Below, piece by piece: positions 9,393-18,945 of a DNA stretch of 64,000 nucleotides. How positions within the stretch are numbered: the first letter of the stretch is position 1; every line of letters starts with the position of its first letter. The notes beneath the pieces were generated by a model. The model searched no databases. It was not told the origin of the DNA and saw only the letters and a list, made by a program, of their open reading frames with translations. The DNA is from Nigrospora sphaerica (taxonomy: Eukaryota; Ascomycota; Sordariomycetes; Amphisphaeriales; Apiosporaceae), in assembly GCA_018287875.1 (NCBI GenBank), contig JAGVVL010000013.1, positions 3,348,001-3,412,000 on the forward strand. The letters run 5' to 3'. Position numbers and translations under genes: made by a program.

Positions 9393-11056
9393 TCGCCTTA
9401 TTGTTGACTTGGAGTACCGAATCGTGAATTACCGTGGAAGGATGTTGAACAAGTGTACGACTGGGTGGCATCGTAGACAGAATTTACCATCCGCCTGGGG
9501 ATAGGTTGGTGGCGCCAGTGATTTTGTCCAAAGCTTAGATATCAAGTTATAATAGTAAGTATAAATTGACGACTGTGACGGCGACGTAGATAATGATATG
9601 GATGAGTACGGTCCCACCATTTAGGAATAGGACGGGCGTGAATTTGATGTGCTTAAGGACCCAGATTGCCACGCGACGCTTTTTCTATCCTCTCCATAAT
9701 TGTGAATAAATCTCGCCCAAGATTCGCAGATTATTCACATGAAGAAATTATAGCTTCTTATTTGCCTTTGCATCGAGGTGTTCATAATTTGGGGACCGTT
9801 GTGTTATTGAGATGATATATTGTTGACGAATGTAATAACAAAGAAACTGGATGTTACTATAACAGGATTCTCAGAATAATCAGGCTGACGACAATATCTG
9901 TAGACAATCATCCGCTCCTCATGTTTGGGAAACTGCCTTCAGTTGAATAGTTCGAAGAGTAGGCTTGTTGAACTGAGAAAGTCATGAGCCCTCCTGATAC
10001 GTGACGGACCTGGGACCCTGCCAATCTGGGGCAGTTGTCAAGGCCCTGTCACCTGACGAAGTGGGGGGGCTGTGTGTTCTAGAGTAAATAATCCCAGCAG
10101 CGCCGCCAGCGCCGCAGCAGGTAGCTTAATCTTCACCTTCTGTTTGACCCCTTCTACTTTTCGTGTCACCTCCGTGTGATATCGCGCGTTTCACAGTTAC
10201 CAGAGACCGGACGACCAGCCGAGTTGCAACTTCTATGACGAAAGATGTGCATAGAGAGGTCGAGGGAGTCCTACATTGGCTTGAGGTCCGGCAGTTTTGG
10301 TTATGTAACACGAAGTTGCTTGTTTGCTTCTGATGAGAAATCTCAGAGCCGGCGCTGAGACTGCTGTGAAGAGGAATAGCGTTAGATATTGTATTTTGTA
10401 CGGAGTGTGATTCAATATTTGTCAAACAGGGCAGGTTATGCTCCTGCCGCTCGATGATGGACATGTTAGTTGGCAACAGGCCCTAACCCGCTCCTTCTTT
10501 GGAGTTGATGGGTATCGGAAACGCCGTGGCTTACACCGTTGATTTACGCAATCTGACGAAGCGTAAGCAGAGATTAGAGACTCGAGAAATTATTAGAGGC
10601 ATGCTTAAGCTGTTGAGTTAGTTGCTTTTCAGTATTTCTCCTCGCTGTTGCTTGGGTGAGACGTGAGCCTCAATCCACATATGAGGCAGGAGCAAATCCA
10701 GGAAAATAAGGTAGAGCGTACAGAGAGGATGCGAGCAAAGGCTCAGCTAGCAATAGAGAAAGAGAGGGCTGCCTTTCATCAGCGCCAATAGTCAGGTTGA
10801 TGTTTCTTCGATACTTCAGCCTGGCCAAGCCGGGCGACATCTTACTCAGAGCTCAGTTATCTGGGGTATATTCATCAAACAACCCCACAAGATCAAATAA
10901 AGCTTTTAGGGCAATCTTCAGAAACATCGTATCACAAGCCGTCGCTCGAGCACCCTGGGTACGGCTTTGTGAGGCCAAGAATAGCAATAGAAGCACCTAA
11001 AGCTTAGGGTATCAATCTGAATACTAACTCCAGCTGCTTACATTCCCTTTGGGTGG
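9393..11056. other. Gene-poor stretch
   Basis: No supported gene. At 10682-10792 a 36-codon plus-strand frame starting MRQEQIQENK is strongly helical and charged. It resembles the tails of some fungal transposases but is too short to assign. Other frames lack ATG starts or sensible composition. Confidence 0.4.
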
Positions 11057-12451
11057 TTATATGCGGTCTTCGGTCAAGCCCCAGAGATGTCGTTCTACCT
11101 CTTTCCTCCGCTCGAAGGACAGCCGGGCATAATACAGGTCGTATTCGAAGCAGTGATTCGACACCGGAGATGAGTCTTCCTTAATCTCATACTGGCGGCT
11201 GTCGCACAGCGCTTCTTCGGGCGCCTTGAGGGACCCGTCCGGCCGCCACGCACTGCATATGGCCCAGGCGAAGCGACCGCCGTCGAAGTCGTTATATTCC
11301 GGTGCCGCTGCAGGGTCATGACGATGGCGCGTGTTTTGGTGCCAGCGCCATATGCCCGATAAGAAGCGTACTGTATGCCACGGCCTCTCCGCTCCGCTGC
11401 CGCCAACAAGGCGGCAGAACATGGCGGCGGCGGCGGCCCGGCTGAGCACGGGCGACTTAAGTCCAAAGTATATGGTCAGGTTTGCGAGCCTGGCCGGCGC
11501 TTCTGCCTGGAGCGCGTCAAGTTCGGACCACGGCCACGTCGTGCCGTTGGGCTGAAAGCCGATTGTCAGGTCCTTAAGGCCGGGCGCGATGGTGCGTAGC
11601 CTGCGTATTTCGGTTGGCGAGAGCACGGGGACTACCTGGCCATGAAAGATCTCGTCGGAGCGCCACTCGAGGAAGCTCAGAGACTGGCTTTGGCGCGCCA
11701 CCGCTGGTTCGATGCGGTCCCAAGGTAGGCGGAGGTTCCGGAGCGAGAGGCGCTGCAATGTGTCGGGGGCCACGGCGAGGGCCAAGGCGTGAGGCGGGGC
11801 GTTGTGATCAAGGTTAGATTCGATCTCCAGCGAGCGCAGGCGTGGTACCCTCGATAGCAGCTTCTCCACGAGCAGATCCATGGGACCCGTGCAACGGATA
11901 AACGCGAGGTGGCGGACACGAGAGAAGTCCATGGCATCCAGCCACAGCTCAAGGTTGGTCTTCAAGCGCTGCCGCGCAGGCAAGAGAACAGCCGTGAACC
12001 ACTCGCGAGCCTGGCCGGACTGATACCACAGGTAAGGAAGTGTCCATTCAAAAGTCTCCCAGTCGCGGTACCAGATGGCGTCGAGAACGCCTTCCGCCGT
12101 ACTACGCAAAAGAGGCCAAGTCAAGAACCGCGGCCGGACGCGGGACCACTCCCGGTGCCCAAGCTCGTAATCTTCCAGGGCGATGGCGGACGGTGCACTC
12201 ACAAACCTATCGCTGCCTGACAGCGCAAACGGGATCCAGAAGAACCCAGTGGGCGTGCATACGCCCGAAGCGATACGAAGGTCAAAGGTGGCGATATTTG
12301 GGCATCGTTCCAAGGCAGAGAAGACGTGGGTCCAACTCCCGGCATTGTTGTAGGCGTCGATGACGGTGCCAAACTCTTGGGGGCATCCATCAGAGGCCGT
12401 GGCGGCCTGGGCCGCGGAGGCCAACGGCAAAAGGGGCAAATACGGCTTCAT
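11057..12451 (-). CDS. Secreted LRR-like protein (F-box/LRR relative without F-box)
   Basis: Intronless, about 464 residues from the ATG at 12451 (an ATG at 12466 would add five residues and spoil the signal peptide). The N-terminus MKPYLPLLPLASAAQA is a good signal peptide with an AQA cleavage site. The rest resembles the leucine-rich-repeat part of fungal F-box proteins: irregular repeats such as RVRHLAFIRC, RLRSLEIES, TLQRLSLRNLRLP and GLKDLTIGF, spaced 25-35 residues apart, with many Trp. No F-box is present, and I saw none in the 200 bp upstream. Either a secreted LRR protein evolved from such a family, or the true first exon is missed. It is flanked downstream by the transposon ending at 14725. 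Real coding sequence; role unknown. Confidence 0.7.
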   Translation of the reverse strand: MKPYLPLLPLASAAQAATASDGCPQEFGTVIDAYNNAGSWTHVFSALERCPNIATFDLRIASGVCTPTGFFWIPFALSGSDRFVSAPSAIALEDYELGHREWSRVRPRFLTWPLLRSTAEGVLDAIWYRDWETFEWTLPYLWYQSGQAREWFTAVLLPARQRLKTNLELWLDAMDFSRVRHLAFIRCTGPMDLLVEKLLSRVPRLRSLEIESNLDHNAPPHALALAVAPDTLQRLSLRNLRLPWDRIEPAVARQSQSLSFLEWRSDEIFHGQVVPVLSPTEIRRLRTIAPGLKDLTIGFQPNGTTWPWSELDALQAEAPARLANLTIYFGLKSPVLSRAAAAAMFCRLVGGSGAERPWHTVRFLSGIWRWHQNTRHRHDPAAAPEYNDFDGGRFAWAICSAWRPDGSLKAPEEALCDSRQYEIKEDSSPVSNHCFEYDLYYARLSFERRKEVERHLWGLTEDRI

Positions 12452-12466
12452 TCGGCGGGTGTGCAA

Positions 12467-12872
12467 CGTTAACGGCGTAGAGTATGGCGATCAAATCGGA
12501 GAGTGCGCGCAACACGGGCCAAGAAATCCCCTCTCTGCTCCCTAGGGGCACGGCAAACGCTAGTGAATCCTCCGCTTGATGTCCTCGGGCCCGTGGCCAC
12601 TGGCGCCTGTTGTACACTCCACATTAACCTGAACGCCATCCTACAGCCATTACCGTGAATCAATTGAAGTCGCGATTGCGGTATGACACGCAAGTCTCCA
12701 CTTGCCTCAAGTACGGAGCGAGGAAGTGTGCGAGGGTTTGCTAAGTCCCCGACCACGATTATGGATGTGGTGGCTATCGGCTATTGCTAGATCGCACTGG
12801 ATTCAGCAATGGGTAACCAATAGTCTCGACGCGCAGTCTTGTAAATTGAGTCGTGTCATAGTGCCTGCAGTA
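12467..12872. other. Upstream region of the secreted LRR-like gene
   Basis: Promoter-side sequence of the minus-strand LRR-like gene, running up to the left end of the transposon, whose TA target site is at 12871-12872. No gene seen. Confidence 0.5.
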
Positions 12873-12923
12873 AGTTCGAGGACCCCCATTTCGGCCCCCC
12901 CCACATTTCGGCCCCCCAAAAAC
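12873..12923 (+). repeat. Left terminal inverted repeat of the pogo element
   Basis: Begins AGTTCGAGGACCCCC directly after the TA at 12871-12872 and ends in CAAAAAC. It contains two copies of CATTTCGGCCCCCC, 18 bp apart. It matches the reverse complement of 14675-14725 at 50 of 51 positions. Confidence 0.95.
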
Positions 12924-13023
12924 CAGCCACCGAATTTCCAGCCCCTCGACTTCTTTTTGAATTTACTTTAGCAAATTTGCTTTAATCTATCCGAAACTTG
13001 GTATCTGCATTCAATTTCTTATT

Positions 13024-14629
13024 ATGAAGCAATATTCAGAAGCCGAACTTCAACAAGTCCTAACTGCTATTGCAGCTGGGGGTGGAATCAAGCAGACCTC
13101 TCGAGATTACGGCATACCGAAGTCAACATTGCAAAGCCGAATTAAAGGCCATCAACCTAGGCCCGAAGCCTTTGCAGACCAACAGAGGCTCAGACCAGTC
13201 CAGGAAGAGTTACTTACGAATGGATCCCGACCCAAGCTGCCCTGGGCTTCCACCTTCCCATGCCCAAGTTAAGGAGTTTGCCGAACGTATCCTCCGCTCA
13301 GGGCGACAGCGAGCCACTTGGAAAGAGATGGCTGCAGGCCTTCCTACGCAGGAACCCAGCCGTACGGGTCAGAAGAGCCGGTCTATCGACTCGCAGCGTG
13401 TTAATGGCGCCTCAATCGAGGTAATTCGCTTATGGTTCCGATATCTTCAGCTGCCGGAGGTCCAGAGGGTGAAGCCGGCTAACCGCCATAACATGGATGA
13501 AGCAGGACTCCAGAAGGTGCTGGATCGAATGGTCTAGTACTTGGAGGTTCGAAAAACGCTCAGTCCGAAAGAAACAGCCTGGTTCTCGTGCTTGGACGTC
13601 ATTCATTGAATGCATCTCTGCTCAAGGCCACGCCCTGCCCCATTAGTCATTTTCAAGGGCAAAACGGTTCAACAGCAATGGTTCCCGGTCGATTTAAGCC
13701 AATTCAGAGGCTGGCAGTTCACTGCAACCGAAAACGGATGGATCACAGACGAAACAGCGCTCGAGTGGCTCAAGAAAGTCTTTATCCCTAATACCACCCC
13801 CGAGGACCCTTCCGAGTACCGCCTACTTATTATGGACGGCCATGGAAGCCATACAACGACTGATTTTATGTTCCAATGCTTCTCGCACCGGATTTATCTT
13901 CTGTTTTTGCCCCCTCATACCTCTCATGTCCTCCAACCTCTCGATTTAGCCGTTTTCAGTTCTTTAAAATCGGCATACCGGAAAGAGCTCGGATTTCTGA
14001 CCCAGTTAACGGACTCTACGGTAGTTGGCAAGCGAAATTTCCTTACCTGCTATCAGAAGGCTCGGTTAGGTAGCCTTACTAGCTAGAATATCCGGAATGG
14101 GTGGAAAGCAGCTGGTCTCTGGCCAGTGAGTATGGCTAAACCGCTTCTAAGCCGGAATTTAATTCAAAATACACACCAAACAACACCCGACACAGTAAAT
14201 TCGAAGAAATCCCACTCGAAAAGGGTTCTCTCAACACCTCCAACGAGATCCCATACTTCTATAGTGGTTTGGTCAACTCCAAAGAAGACGTCGGACTTTA
14301 AGGACCAAGTACAGCTTTCGAACCAGCTAGCGAAACACTCAACCACATAACGACTACTCTTCCGGAAGATCCAAAAGGCCTTTGATGAGAAGAACGTCCA
14401 ATTGGCTACTGCTTAAAGGCAAATTCAGGCCCTCGAAGCTAGGATTGACACTATCAGACCAAGGAAGAGGAAGAAGGTGGATTTGAGCCCTAATTCGAAG
14501 TTCGCGAACATTGAAGACATCCACCGAGCTCAGTTAGCGGTCGGGGAGGTTGAAAATGGTCTAGATGAAGAGAGCGATAGCGAAAGCCTAAGTGAGGCCA
14601 GTTCCTGCATTAGAGTTGCTATTAATTAA
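13024..14629 (+). pseudogene. Degenerate pogo-type transposase
   Basis: Transposase of the pogo/Fot1 group, read only by moving between frames. Residues from 13024 form a CENP-B/psq-type helix-turn-helix (SRDYGIPKSTLQSRIKG). The frame then shifts near 13200-13230 into PSHAQVKEFAERIL. The first catalytic Asp is in NMDEAG at about 13500. Frame changes at about 13540 and 13640 restore IFKGK and the second acidic motif IMDGHGSH at about 13830. HTSHVLQPLDLAVF, typical before the third acidic residue, follows. In-frame stops occur at 14084-14086, 14348-14350 and about 14414. The C-terminus is a coiled coil plus basic stretch (RPRKRKK) and acidic tail ending at about 14629. With at least three frame changes and three stops, no functional transposase can be made. 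Confidence 0.88.
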
Positions 14630-14674
14630 GGCTGCATCTTAACTTCTATTGATATGGCTGGTTTTAAGCGTGGT

Positions 14675-14725
14675 GTTTTTAGGGGGCCGAAATGTGGGGG
14701 GGGCCGAAATGGGGGTCCTCGAACT
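14675..14725 (-). repeat. Right terminal inverted repeat of the pogo element
   Basis: Mirror copy of the left terminal repeat with one difference (T instead of C next to the A run, a CpA-to-TpA change). It is followed by the TA target duplication at 14726-14727. Confidence 0.95.
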
Positions 14726-15008
14726 TAGATGTAAAGTTGAGCCACCACATGTCCACTGATGCGCATATTGACAGGCAATCGTATAGGATGTCAGTTGAGT
14801 AAAGAAGAAGGATGCCCTTATAACTATGAGTAGTGAAAGTAGGAGGACCTTTATACCTGCTATCTTATCAGGAAGCTTCCTGATTAGGTCACCAGATAAT
14901 ACCTGTCCTCCTGGGAAGTTGCACAATATCACGTGGACCGCCCGGGACTTCACGTATCATCCACCCTCTGTTCACCCTCTTCCAAGAAGCGCATGGATCG
15001 GCGTATGC

Positions 15009-15497
15009 TTAGCAGCTGCCGCGGTTCGGGTCGGACCTAAAGAAGAGTTCGATTAGTATTCCTTGGCCTGAGTAAGTATAGCCATAGCACTAAAGGATGA
15101 CTTACATAAACCGCCAGTTGCCCTGGTAGCTTATACCGCCGTTGTTGCATCCCACAATCTCGTACCGCAGGTACTTTTTACAAGTATCAAAGTCCATATA
15201 GGCACCCTTCTCGTGCCAACGCCGGACATTGAAGTTAACCCGTTTGCCGCCACCGATGTTGTAGCAGGCCGAGCGTTCGCTTTTGCCGTTGTAGTCGCCG
15301 ACGAGCTGGTTCCGGCAGGCTTTGTCGACGGAATCGAGCGCAAGGCCGATCTGATTCTTATAAGGCTCACCAGCGAAGTAGCATTCACGCTTGGTAACGG
15401 AATGGGTCGCCACGGCATCCTCCGAGCTGCCGATGGCAAGGCCTGAAACAGCGGCAGCGGCGAAGAGGGGAAGTGCGAGGAATGTATTGAGGAGCAT
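15009..15497 (-). CDS. Small secreted six-cysteine protein with Kex2-type pro-region (two exons)
   Basis: Two exons, 15497-15106 and 15036-15009, flank a 69-nt intron with donor GTAAGT, branch site TACTAATC and acceptor TTCTTTAG. The second exon is only 28 nt and adds SDPNRGSC, completing a sixth cysteine; reading through the donor would stop immediately. The protein has 139 residues. A signal peptide (MLLNTFLALPLFAAAAVSGLA) is followed by a short polar pro-segment ending in Lys-Arg at residues 36-37, a Kex2 protease site, so the mature protein probably begins ECYFAGEP. Cysteines then lie at ECYF, ACRNQ, ACYNI, TCKKY, GCNNG and the final GSC, fitting three disulfides. It resembles small secreted, effector-like proteins of sordariomycetes; molecular function unknown. 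A TATA-like site lies about 115 bp upstream. Confidence 0.8.
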
Positions 15498-15612
15498 TTT
15501 GTCGTACTGTTTGACGTGTCTTAAGATGGAAAGTAGTTGGGATAAGTGAAGATGTTTAGGAAAGTGACGTGTGTAGTGTGCTAAATGTTTAGAAAACCTG
15601 ACTGAAAGATAG

Positions 15613-15622
15613 TATATTTATA
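15613..15622 (-). promoter_or_regulatory. TATA-like element
   Basis: TATAAATATA on the minus strand, about 115 bp upstream of the start codon of the small secreted protein at 15497. The position suits a fungal TATA box; no other support. Confidence 0.4.
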
Positions 15623-17492
15623 TTCATTCACACTACTGCAGTGGAAGCAATGGCCGTCCTCATATTCTCTTTCCCCATCTCCTAGGTGCACCGATTTGCT
15701 TACTGTGAAGTATATTTCAGCTTTGTGACGATTTTCAAGGGCTAGAATTTAATGCCAAGTTATTGGAACCCATTTATTCAAGGTCCGAAGCTTACGCCGA
15801 GCGTCCCATCTTCCGGCTGCGGCTTTCTAATTGCGAATCAGATTCTCGTTATAGATGTGATAGCGACCCCCACTGCTCGCTCCGCCGCGTGGATCGAGCC
15901 GCAGCTATGGTGTATACCTAGATCTGGGCAAACTTAAAGCGCTTATCGCGGGGGCGTATATCCGCTTTCAATAGTCTTATGCAGCTACTTGGGTAAGCTC
16001 TAGCGTATAGTCAGCCAATTAAATAAGTTACTCGCTTTTCAGCTCAGGTAGAGGCTTGGCTCCTACGTGTACGTACCCACCCCGGCAAGCACCCGGCAGT
16101 GAAAGCAGCGCACAGGTACACAGAGCCCCTCCAGATAACCATAGCACCCTATGCACCTCTAATAGGGTGGATTTGCTTGTCAGCTGCTTCGTACCGCATC
16201 GTAATCAGCTCCTGCCTCATTACGACATAGAGATGCGAACGACCTCTGACTTCTTAGGTCCAAAATGCGCTCCATGTTCAGCGCGGGCGGGGATGCACGC
16301 CTACTTCTGTGATTGCGCCGGTCTGGCCAACTTGCCTGCTGTTGCCCCTTGCCTCAATCCTCCCATTTGTTGGCATCTCTGCCGGCGCTCGCACTGCGTA
16401 TCAAGAGTCGGTTTTCCCAGGGAATTTTACGTAACGAACGCTATACCTAAGTAATGCGGTCCATAGGGTTTGTACTTTCAGGGAAAGTGATTCGTGGCCA
16501 GGGTATGTATGTATGTTTTATTCGTCTTGAGCTACGTCCCTAAGGGGACACTAGGCGTGACTAGCACGTTTCTAGGTCGGTATATTTTACCGCCCCGTCT
16601 TTCCTGTTTAGTCTTGCCTTGCCACGTGGGCTGAATCATGCTATGCTATTCGTTCGCGACTTCTCGATCCTCCGAGCCTTGTCTCCTATGGGCCTGAATA
16701 GCCTCTTCTTCTTTCCTTGTTGGGGTGTGAGAACCGCCTCTCGTTCGGTGCCGGGCCGTCCAGTCGCTATTCCCTAGTTCTGACACTCCCTTCCCTTCCC
16801 CTCAGTGTGCTGGTCCTCAGGTGCATCTGCCTCCCCTTGCGCTGTCGGGGAAGTTACGTTCCGCTTCGTAGCCAGGGTAGGTAGCTAGATATTGAGGTGC
16901 GTTATCCTTGTCTGATGGGGTCCTACTATCCCACCTGGGATCGTACTAGAGGTAGATTCCTGCCCTACCGGCCACTTCGTGGCTGGCCTCATCTAATATA
17001 CATCTCTATTCTGCTACTACCCTAGCCATCGACGCATTAGAGTTGCAAAATATTCCCAGCCTGTAAATGCGTCTGAATGCCTCAATATGTTGCACAAGGC
17101 TCCAGGACGGGTCCGCTTCCACCACTCGATAGACGGGGCGCTTGAAGCAAGCAGACTATCGGAGGAAATAGCCGTCAGACTGACTGCGGCAGGGCAGCTT
17201 TAATGAGGTGAACTAATTGGACCGTGCAAACAGAGGCTTGCGCCCCAGGTGATGAACGAGCATGAAGAATGCAGCCGTAAGCAGATATCCAGGCATTGAT
17301 AGGATAGACTCCCGGGGCCCCATAAGCCTGCCAGGATCGTGTGGCTAGAAACTGGCGCGACCGAGAGATTATGCATTATAAGACGGTACGAAGACCCTCG
17401 CAGCAAATGAAAAGTATAATACATGTGTATTAGCTTTCGGCAGGCAACTCGTAGTCACCAACCTAAACAAGCTGTTGCCTTTAGAAATTCCT
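15623..17492. other. Gene-poor stretch, possible old repeat
   Basis: No gene supported. Around 16500-17050 the sequence is pyrimidine-rich and repeat-like, with a GTATGTATGTATG run and a small hairpin (GGCCAC-TTC-GTGGC) near 16970. It could be a decayed retroelement end, but no terminal repeat pair or coding remnant was recognised. Confidence 0.35.
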
Positions 17493-17816
17493 TTATGCAC
17501 AAAAACAGATAAGACAGGACCGGAGCGATGGCTGACGTTGAAAAAGAATTGATACTGCATTATCGGCCCTTCTGCCGGCGGTTATCTGCTTGTTGGGACC
17601 AGCATCCGGCATGATAGTGGCGTTCATTTGCTCGGATCCGGGAGCTTCAGCCGTGGGGCGGTCATACTCAAAACAGCATGACTCGCTGTTTTTGCAAGAA
17701 GCTTTAATGATGAATACGCATTTGGTTGGATTAGAACCACCTGCGTGGTTGTAGTCTTTCTTGGTATCACCACTGTATGTTGTCATGGTGTCCAAGGTGC
17801 CAGGTATGGTATGCAT
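17493..17816 (-). CDS. Possible small cysteine-containing protein
   Basis: A 107-codon frame from the ATG at 17816 (an in-frame ATG at 17858 adds 14 residues). The middle has CVFIIKASCKNSESCCFEYD, compact and cysteine-dense. There is no signal peptide and no known domain. The last 20 residues look non-coding, so the true gene, if any, may be spliced or decayed. Confidence 0.25.
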   Translation of the reverse strand: MHTIPGTLDTMTTYSGDTKKDYNHAGGSNPTKCVFIIKASCKNSESCCFEYDRPTAEAPGSEQMNATIMPDAGPNKQITAGRRADNAVSILFQRQPSLRSCLICFCA

Positions 17817-17858
17817 GTCGGAGTGTGCCTGAAGATAAGGAGAGGTGACGAAATTCAT

Positions 17859-18499
17859 CAGATGGGATTGCTGACGAAATATGCTGCGGGATGGGGATTA
17901 ACCGTTTCTTGAAGATCAGGACGGGAGTATTAAATGCGCAGAGGCCCAGATGAGAAAGTGGCCTTGAAGGAAAAGAAACAATGGTGCCTTGGTAGTTAAA
18001 TAGGGAATCTCGGGCTGGTTTCAAAACATTGGGGGGTATTTACTAGTTCCTGACGAATTTAGTTACAGTCAAACCTCCCGTTTGTTCTTGGATGCCTAAT
18101 GTACGATGAGGCATCACTTAAAGAGGGCTTTGCTTTACCCTTAAGATTTTCTATTAGCATATAAGGTCATGTTGTGTAGCTGTTATGTTGAATAAAGAGA
18201 TGTTTTAATAAGCCATAGCTGGATAACTGAACTCTTACTTCTTTTTGCTATATATACACTCACTTTTCCATTCTTACGAGCTTTATATACTAGTGGAATC
18301 ATATTTACTTAGAAGCCCAGACCACCTTGCGTTTCCCTCGCTGCAGGCACTGTCCGCAGCCACGCCGGGCGTTCCATGAACTCGGGCTCGCGGCGGGTAA
18401 CATCGCCACACTACCCGCAAAAGGCTAAGTCCGCCAGCGCCATTCCAGGCTCGCGTAAAGTCCCCAGCCCAGTGTGGACGATGCAGTGTGAGACCAGCA
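17859..18499. other. Gene-poor stretch
   Basis: Lower-GC sequence without a supported gene. The part next to 18500 may hold more of the decayed kinase described next, but nothing is legible. Confidence 0.4.
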
Positions 18500-18836
18500 G
18501 TTGTGCCAGGTGCGGCCCGGTTCGGCGGCCGGGGCGCCGACACCGTGGTGTTGGATTAGGAGGCCCGCAGTGTACGGGGCGGAAAGGGGTGCGTGTGGGC
18601 GCGGCCTAATCGACGCCGGCGAGGAAGTGGTGGGCTTGGACCTCGGCCGGGCTGCCGGCCGGCGTCCAGGGGCCGGGCTATGACGTGGAGGGTTTGGGGG
18701 GGGAGGGGGAGCCCGCCAGGGGCTTCGGTAGGGGGAGCGCCGCTTAGGATACGCCGGGGGATGGCGGCGTCGGCGGCGTAAAAGTGGGACAGTCCCGTTA
18801 ACATCTCGAACAGGAGCACGCCTAACGTCCAATCAT
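18500..18836 (-). pseudogene. Protein kinase C-lobe relic (AGC-like)
   Basis: Minus-strand remnant of a Ser/Thr kinase C-terminal lobe. It begins abruptly near 18836 with DDWTLGVLLFEMLTGL, which is kinase subdomain IX (Asp-x-Trp-x2-Gly followed by a hydrophobic helix). It continues through FYAADAAIPRRIL towards a subdomain XI-like segment. A frame change near 18680 is then needed to read EVQAHHFLAGVD, the HxFF-x-x-V/I-D-W region of AGC kinases. There the expected Trp codon after Asp is TAG, a G-to-A change of the RIP type. No catalytic loop or ATP-binding lobe lies upstream. It is a non-functional fragment. Confidence 0.6.
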
Positions 18837-18945
18837 CTCTCCGGTTATGTAGATGGGGACAGGTAATTAATCAATATTACAGTACGCTTTTGACTTCTTG
18901 CCTGTTATGGATGAGGGCACCCGCCTAGCTTATCACCGCCGTGTT
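18837..18945. other. Short AT-leaning spacer between two relics
   Basis: About 110 bp between the kinase relic and the LysM relic, with nothing recognisable. Confidence 0.4.

Larger units (their letters stand above)
12873..14725. mobile_element. Pogo/Fot1-type (Tc1/mariner superfamily) DNA transposon
   Basis: A 1,853-bp element bounded by 51-bp terminal inverted repeats at 12873-12923 and 14675-14725, which match at 50 of 51 positions. It is flanked on both sides by TA (12871-12872 and 14726-14727), the target duplication expected for Tc1/mariner elements. Each terminal repeat contains two direct copies of CATTTCGGCCCCCC, probably transposase binding sites. The single mismatch between ends is C versus T in a CpA context, as RIP would produce. 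Inside is a transposase gene with an N-terminal helix-turn-helix and a DDE core, now broken. The nearly identical ends suggest a recent insertion. Confidence 0.93.

Noticed and set aside
16500..17050. Possible LTR or LINE end
   Set aside because: No matching second repeat, no primer-binding site and no reverse transcriptase remnant found nearby.
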